Shown here: piece after piece, positions 60,870 to 64,000 of the stretch
Numbering within the stretch: the stretch's first letter is position 1
How the letters are laid out: every line of letters begins with the position of its first letter
From: JBHENC01 sp046262295
Lineage (GTDB): Bacteria; Acidobacteriota; Blastocatellia; Pyrinomonadales; Pyrinomonadaceae
DNA: 64,000 bases
NCBI GenBank assembly: GCA_046262295.1
Contig: JBHENC010000005.1
Span: forward strand, 261,622 to 325,621
Direction: 5' to 3'
Notes under the pieces: model-generated
What the model was told of the DNA's origin: nothing
The model's database searches: none
Seen by the model: only the letters and a program-made list of their open reading frames with translations
Program-made: the position numbers and the translations under genes

Positions 60870-63032
60870 TTAGGCTTCCGGCACACGCGCGCCCATTTTC
60901 CGCGCTAGCGTCTCGATCAAACGCCCGTGCAAGCCGTTGACTTCCGCATCAGAAAGCGTGCGCTCATCCGCGCGATACTCGAAACGCAATGTTATCCAGC
61001 GCTCGTCGGCGGGCACGTTCACGCCCTTATACTCGTCTACAAAAACAATGCTGCGGCAATTTTCCGTTTGCTCGTCTGCGACGGCCTGAAGCATTTCGTT
61101 GAGCGTCGCACGCCGCCCGACATGAAACGTCACATCACGCACGACCGACGGATAACGCGCGAGCGGTTGATAGACGACGTTTGATTGAGTTGCTTTCAGC
61201 ACGCGGCTCAAATCAATTTCGGCAACCCATACGGGCTGCTTTATTTTATAAATCGCGGCGACCTCATCGCTGATTTTGCCCGCCGCGCCGATCAACGTGC
61301 CATCCGGCAAACGAACGCTCGCCGCTTGGCCTTCGCGCAAGTGCTTCACACTCGCCGTTTGAAAATCGAGCGCGGGACTTTTCAACGCTTCCATCGCCGT
61401 TTCAAACGCGCCTTTCAAATCGAAGAAATCCAACTCGCGCGCGGAAGAATTGGCGCGGGCGGCTTCGGTCGCTGCACCGATGGCGACGAGCGCCAGAGCT
61501 TCCCGCTCTTCCGGCAGATCGCTGGGGCGCGCGGCGAAGATGCGCCCTGTCTCGAAGAGTCTCACGTCGCGTGTGCCGTGATTGAGATTATGCCGGACGG
61601 CCTGCATCAATCCCGGCAGCAGCGTCGGGCGCATTCGCGTCGCTCCTTCGATCACGGAATCTTTCAGCGTGACGAAACGCGCATCATCAGCGTCGCCCGC
61701 GCACGCAAAATCCGGCACTGTTTCAAAACGGTCATCACTCGCCATCTCGATGAAACTGTAACTGATGGCTTCATCGTAGCCGCACGCGGCGAGGGCGCGG
61801 CGCATCGCGCGTTTTCTTTTTTCGTTCGGCTGATACTCGCCCGCGACGGCAGAGGGCGGAAGCAGCGTCGAAATCTTTTCGTAGCCGATGTGACGCGCGA
61901 CCTCTTCAATCAAATCCTCTTCACGCTCGACATCCACGCGCCACGTCGGAACGAGAAATGACATGACAGTGCTCGCAGAAGCGGCGGAAGATTCAGCGAC
62001 GGAAACGCCTGCCACTTCGCTGATATCGCTTCCATTTTGTTCGTCGCTGTCCTGTTTCCCGAACCCGAGCGACGTAAGAATACGCGCGGCCAACGTCGGT
62101 TCGACTTCGAGTCCCGTCAAAGCTTCGACACGTTCGGCGCGCAGGCTCACGACGGGCGGAATAATCTCCTGCGGGTAAACGTCAATCGCGTTTTCCGTCG
62201 CCGTGCCACCCGCAATTTCGCAGATTAATTGAACGCAGCGATCAAGCGCACGCAAGACGTTTTCGTAATCCACGCCGCGCTCGAAACGATGCGAAGCTTC
62301 CGTATGCAATCCCAGAAGCCGCGCCGTGCGCCGCACGGATGCCGGATCAAAGTACGCGCTCTCGATTAACACATCGCGCGTGTCGTTTGAAATCTCCGTC
62401 GCTTCGCCACCCATCACGCCCGCCACCGCCACCGCTCGCGCGGCATCGGCAATCACCAGCATCTCCGCGTCCAGCTCGCGCTCTATGCCGTCAAGCGTTT
62501 TGATCTTCTCGCTCGCCTCCGCCCGCCTCACAACGATGCGATGCTCCGTCAGCTTCGCATAATCGAAAGCGTGCAACGGTTGTCCCTGCTCATGCAAAAC
62601 GTAGTTCGTGATGTCTGCGACGTTATTGATGGCGCGCTGCCCGATGGCTTCGAGCCGTTTCACCAACCACTCCGGCGACGGCGTAATCTTCACGCCGCTG
62701 ACAACGCGCGCCGCATAACGCGGACACAAACGGCTTTCGCGCACCTCGACCGACGTTAAGCTCTCCGCACGTCCGGCGGTTTTAGTTATCGCAACCGGCG
62801 GCACGACGACGCTTTTATTTTCAAGCGCGGCGACTTCACGCGCGACGCCAAGATGCGATAAACAATCCGGGCGATTCGACGTTAAATCAATATCCAGCGC
62901 GAAATCATTACCGGCGGCAGTAGAGTGTATCCCTTCCACCGCAAGGCCGATCATCGTCAGGCGTTCGGCCAACTCGCGCGGCTCAAGCGCAGTGCCGGAC
63001 AATTCGCGCAGCCAGTTGTAGCTGATGTTCAT
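60870..63032 (-). CDS. pheT: PheT, phenylalanyl-tRNA synthetase beta chain, lacking the tRNA-binding OB insert
   Basis: 720 residues against about 795 in Escherichia coli. After the opening ISYNWLRELSGTALEPRELA and LTMIGLAVEGI the chain goes straight to FALDIDLTSNRPDCLSHLGV, so the roughly 110-residue EMAP-type OB domain that normally sits here is absent. B3/B4 (VARYAARVV-type and HEQGQPLHAFDYAKL), B5 (IIPPVVSLRAERVEALTGLE) and the C-terminal ferredoxin-anticodon domain (YPSVVRDVTFHVGRRATLNE, FEYRADERTLSDAEVNGLHG) are intact. It follows pheS with a short repeat in between and no clear ribosome site. Confidence 0.95.
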   Translation of the reverse strand: MNISYNWLRELSGTALEPRELAERLTMIGLAVEGIHSTAAGNDFALDIDLTSNRPDCLSHLGVAREVAALENKSVVVPPVAITKTAGRAESLTSVEVRESRLCPRYAARVVSGVKITPSPEWLVKRLEAIGQRAINNVADITNYVLHEQGQPLHAFDYAKLTEHRIVVRRAEASEKIKTLDGIERELDAEMLVIADAARAVAVAGVMGGEATEISNDTRDVLIESAYFDPASVRRTARLLGLHTEASHRFERGVDYENVLRALDRCVQLICEIAGGTATENAIDVYPQEIIPPVVSLRAERVEALTGLEVEPTLAARILTSLGFGKQDSDEQNGSDISEVAGVSVAESSAASASTVMSFLVPTWRVDVEREEDLIEEVARHIGYEKISTLLPPSAVAGEYQPNEKRKRAMRRALAACGYDEAISYSFIEMASDDRFETVPDFACAGDADDARFVTLKDSVIEGATRMRPTLLPGLMQAVRHNLNHGTRDVRLFETGRIFAARPSDLPEEREALALVAIGAATEAARANSSARELDFFDLKGAFETAMEALKSPALDFQTASVKHLREGQAASVRLPDGTLIGAAGKISDEVAAIYKIKQPVWVAEIDLSRVLKATQSNVVYQPLARYPSVVRDVTFHVGRRATLNEMLQAVADEQTENCRSIVFVDEYKGVNVPADERWITLRFEYRADERTLSDAEVNGLHGRLIETLARKMGARVPEA

Positions 63033-63035
63033 AAG

Positions 63036-63093
63036 CGATCAGTTTTCAGTTTTCAGTTTTCAGTTTTGGCTGACGACTGATAACTGACTACTC
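63036..63093. repeat. CAGTTTT tandem repeat with inverted partner between pheS and pheT
   Basis: Four AGTTTTC/G units of seven bases at 63041, 63048, 63055 and 63062, followed by CTGATAACTGAC-type sequence that can pair imperfectly with them. It occupies the whole gap between the two genes. Confidence 0.65.
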
Positions 63094-64000
63094 TCAATCA
63101 AACTGTTGGAGGAAGCGTGCGTCGTTCTCGAAGAGCAAGCGAATGTCGTCTAACTCGTAGAGCAACGCGGCCATGCGATCTATGCCGAGGCCGAAGGCGA
63201 AGCCGGAGAATTCTTCCGCGTCAATGCCGACGGCGCGCAGCACGTTCGGATGCACCATGCCCGATCCGCCGAGTTCGATCCAGCCCGATCCTTTGCAGAT
63301 GCGGCAGCCCGCGCCGCCACATTTGAAACAACTAAAATCAAACTCCGCGCTCGGTTCCGTGAACGGAAAATACGACGGGCGAAAGCGCGTGCGCGTCTGT
63401 GCGCCGAACATACGCCGCAGGAACGCCGCCATCGTGCCTTTCAAATGCGCCATCGTGATGCCGCGATCCACGCACAGGCCTTCGACTTGATGAAACATCG
63501 GGACGTGCGTCGGGTCTGGCGTGTCGCGCCGGAAGACACGTCCGGGCGCGATGATTCTCAAGGGCGCGCCGCGTCGCTCCATCGCGTGAATCTGCACGGT
63601 GGAAGTCTGCGAACGAAGCGCGAAATTGTCGGTCGTGTAGAAAGTGTCCTGCGACGCACGCGCCGGATGATTTTCGGGAATATTGAGCGCGTCGAAATTG
63701 TAATAATCGGTTTCGACTTCCCGATCATCCTCAATCGTGTAGCCGAGCGACACGAAGATATCTTCGATGCGCTCGCGCACAAGCGTCACCGGATGCAAAT
63801 GCCCACGCTTGATGCGGCGTCCGGGCAAGGTTACGTCAATACGCTCGCGTTCCGTCTGTTTGAGATTGATAGCAACTTTAAGATTAGCTTGAGCTTCACT
63901 TATTTTTTCTACGATGCTGCTGTTAAGCTCTTGCACGTATTGGCCGAACGAAGCGCGCTCTTCGGGGGCAACACGCCCGACCAGTTTCATCATCGCAGAC
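63094..64000 (-). CDS. pheS: PheS, phenylalanyl-tRNA synthetase alpha chain (cut by the window end)
   Basis: About 302 residues to the window edge; the N-terminal helical arm is incomplete, so the ATG at 63993 (MMKLVGRV) is internal. Class II aminoacyl-tRNA synthetase catalytic chain. Motif 2 region: FHQVEGLCVDRGITMAHLKG; motif 3: FAFGLGIDRMAALLYELDDI. RPSYFPFTEPSAEFDFSCFK and the CGGAGCRICKGSGW patch give a Cys cluster that is common in bacterial PheS. pheT follows 61 bases later. Confidence 0.96.
   Translation of the reverse strand, partial: SAMMKLVGRVAPEERASFGQYVQELNSSIVEKISEAQANLKVAINLKQTERERIDVTLPGRRIKRGHLHPVTLVRERIEDIFVSLGYTIEDDREVETDYYNFDALNIPENHPARASQDTFYTTDNFALRSQTSTVQIHAMERRGAPLRIIAPGRVFRRDTPDPTHVPMFHQVEGLCVDRGITMAHLKGTMAAFLRRMFGAQTRTRFRPSYFPFTEPSAEFDFSCFKCGGAGCRICKGSGWIELGGSGMVHPNVLRAVGIDAEEFSGFAFGLGIDRMAALLYELDDIRLLFENDARFLQQFD

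Noticed and set aside
63041..63068. CRISPR-like short direct repeats between pheS and pheT
   Set aside because: Units are seven bases with no spacers and no cas genes nearby; it is a simple tandem repeat.

Overview
The window looks like a piece of chromosome from an Acidobacteriota member, most likely class Blastocatellia (Pyrinomonadaceae-like). This is inferred from gene content, not from a marker gene: a secreted DUF1501/DUF1800 pair, an MlaE-F-D lipid transport set, many secreted proteins of unknown function and a moderately high GC content. There is no phage, integrase, insertion sequence, CRISPR array or rRNA operon. It is ordinary core genome with several unusual loci.

Layout. 1-1104 (minus): start of a type IV pilus operon, pilM overlapping pilN. 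1.8-12.9 kb: a hexapeptide acyltransferase, two uncharacterised long proteins, rdgB, tRNA-Pro(TGG), an HU-like protein, a Nudix hydrolase, an AI-2E family permease, tRNA-Arg(TCT), an outer membrane barrel and a DUF488 protein. 13-18 kb: an S9 peptidase, a DUF5522/CWC pair and a PQQ-type sugar dehydrogenase. 17.9-19.9 kb (plus): lipoprotein, DinB-like protein and MidA-type methyltransferase. 20-23 kb (minus): mlaE-mlaF-mlaD. 23.2-25.5 kb (minus): ECF sigma factor, anti-sigma factor and a Spy/CpxP-like periplasmic protein. 25.7-31.3 kb (plus): HD-GYP sensor, ftsY, ribD, rsmA. 31.3-34.9 kb: DUF1800 and DUF1501. 35-38 kb (minus): tRNA-Pro(CGG), dedA, pcm, surE, rpsU. 38.2-41.1 kb: a large radical SAM enzyme and a BON-LysM protein. 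41.5-44.7 kb: a short-chain dehydrogenase, a phosphohexomutase and an FtsL/FtsB-like protein.

45-56.2 kb holds acyl-CoA metabolism on both strands: a two-subunit B12-dependent acyl-CoA mutase, two enoyl-CoA hydratases, an alpha/beta hydrolase, a split AtuA system, a second Nudix hydrolase and a methylcrotonyl/geranyl-CoA-type carboxyltransferase. The genes fit breakdown of branched acyl-CoA substrates. 56.4-59.6 kb: small secreted proteins, a metalloprotease, a thioesterase and a YmdB phosphodiesterase. 59.8-64 kb (minus): pheS (cut by the window end), pheT, a ZapB-like coiled coil, zapA and a likely 6S RNA.

The strongest leads are: the radical SAM protein at 38230-40254, whose cysteine layout resembles the tetraether/membrane-spanning lipid synthase family; the acyl-CoA mutase, whose two substrate-specificity positions are those of isobutyryl-CoA mutase and not methylmalonyl-CoA mutase; a RibD with a zinc-ligand Cys replaced by His; an MlaD tail made of 34- and 41-residue repeats; and a family of GAGTC-type self-complementary intergenic repeats that reach stop and start codons. 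All family assignments are read from the sequence alone; no database search was run.
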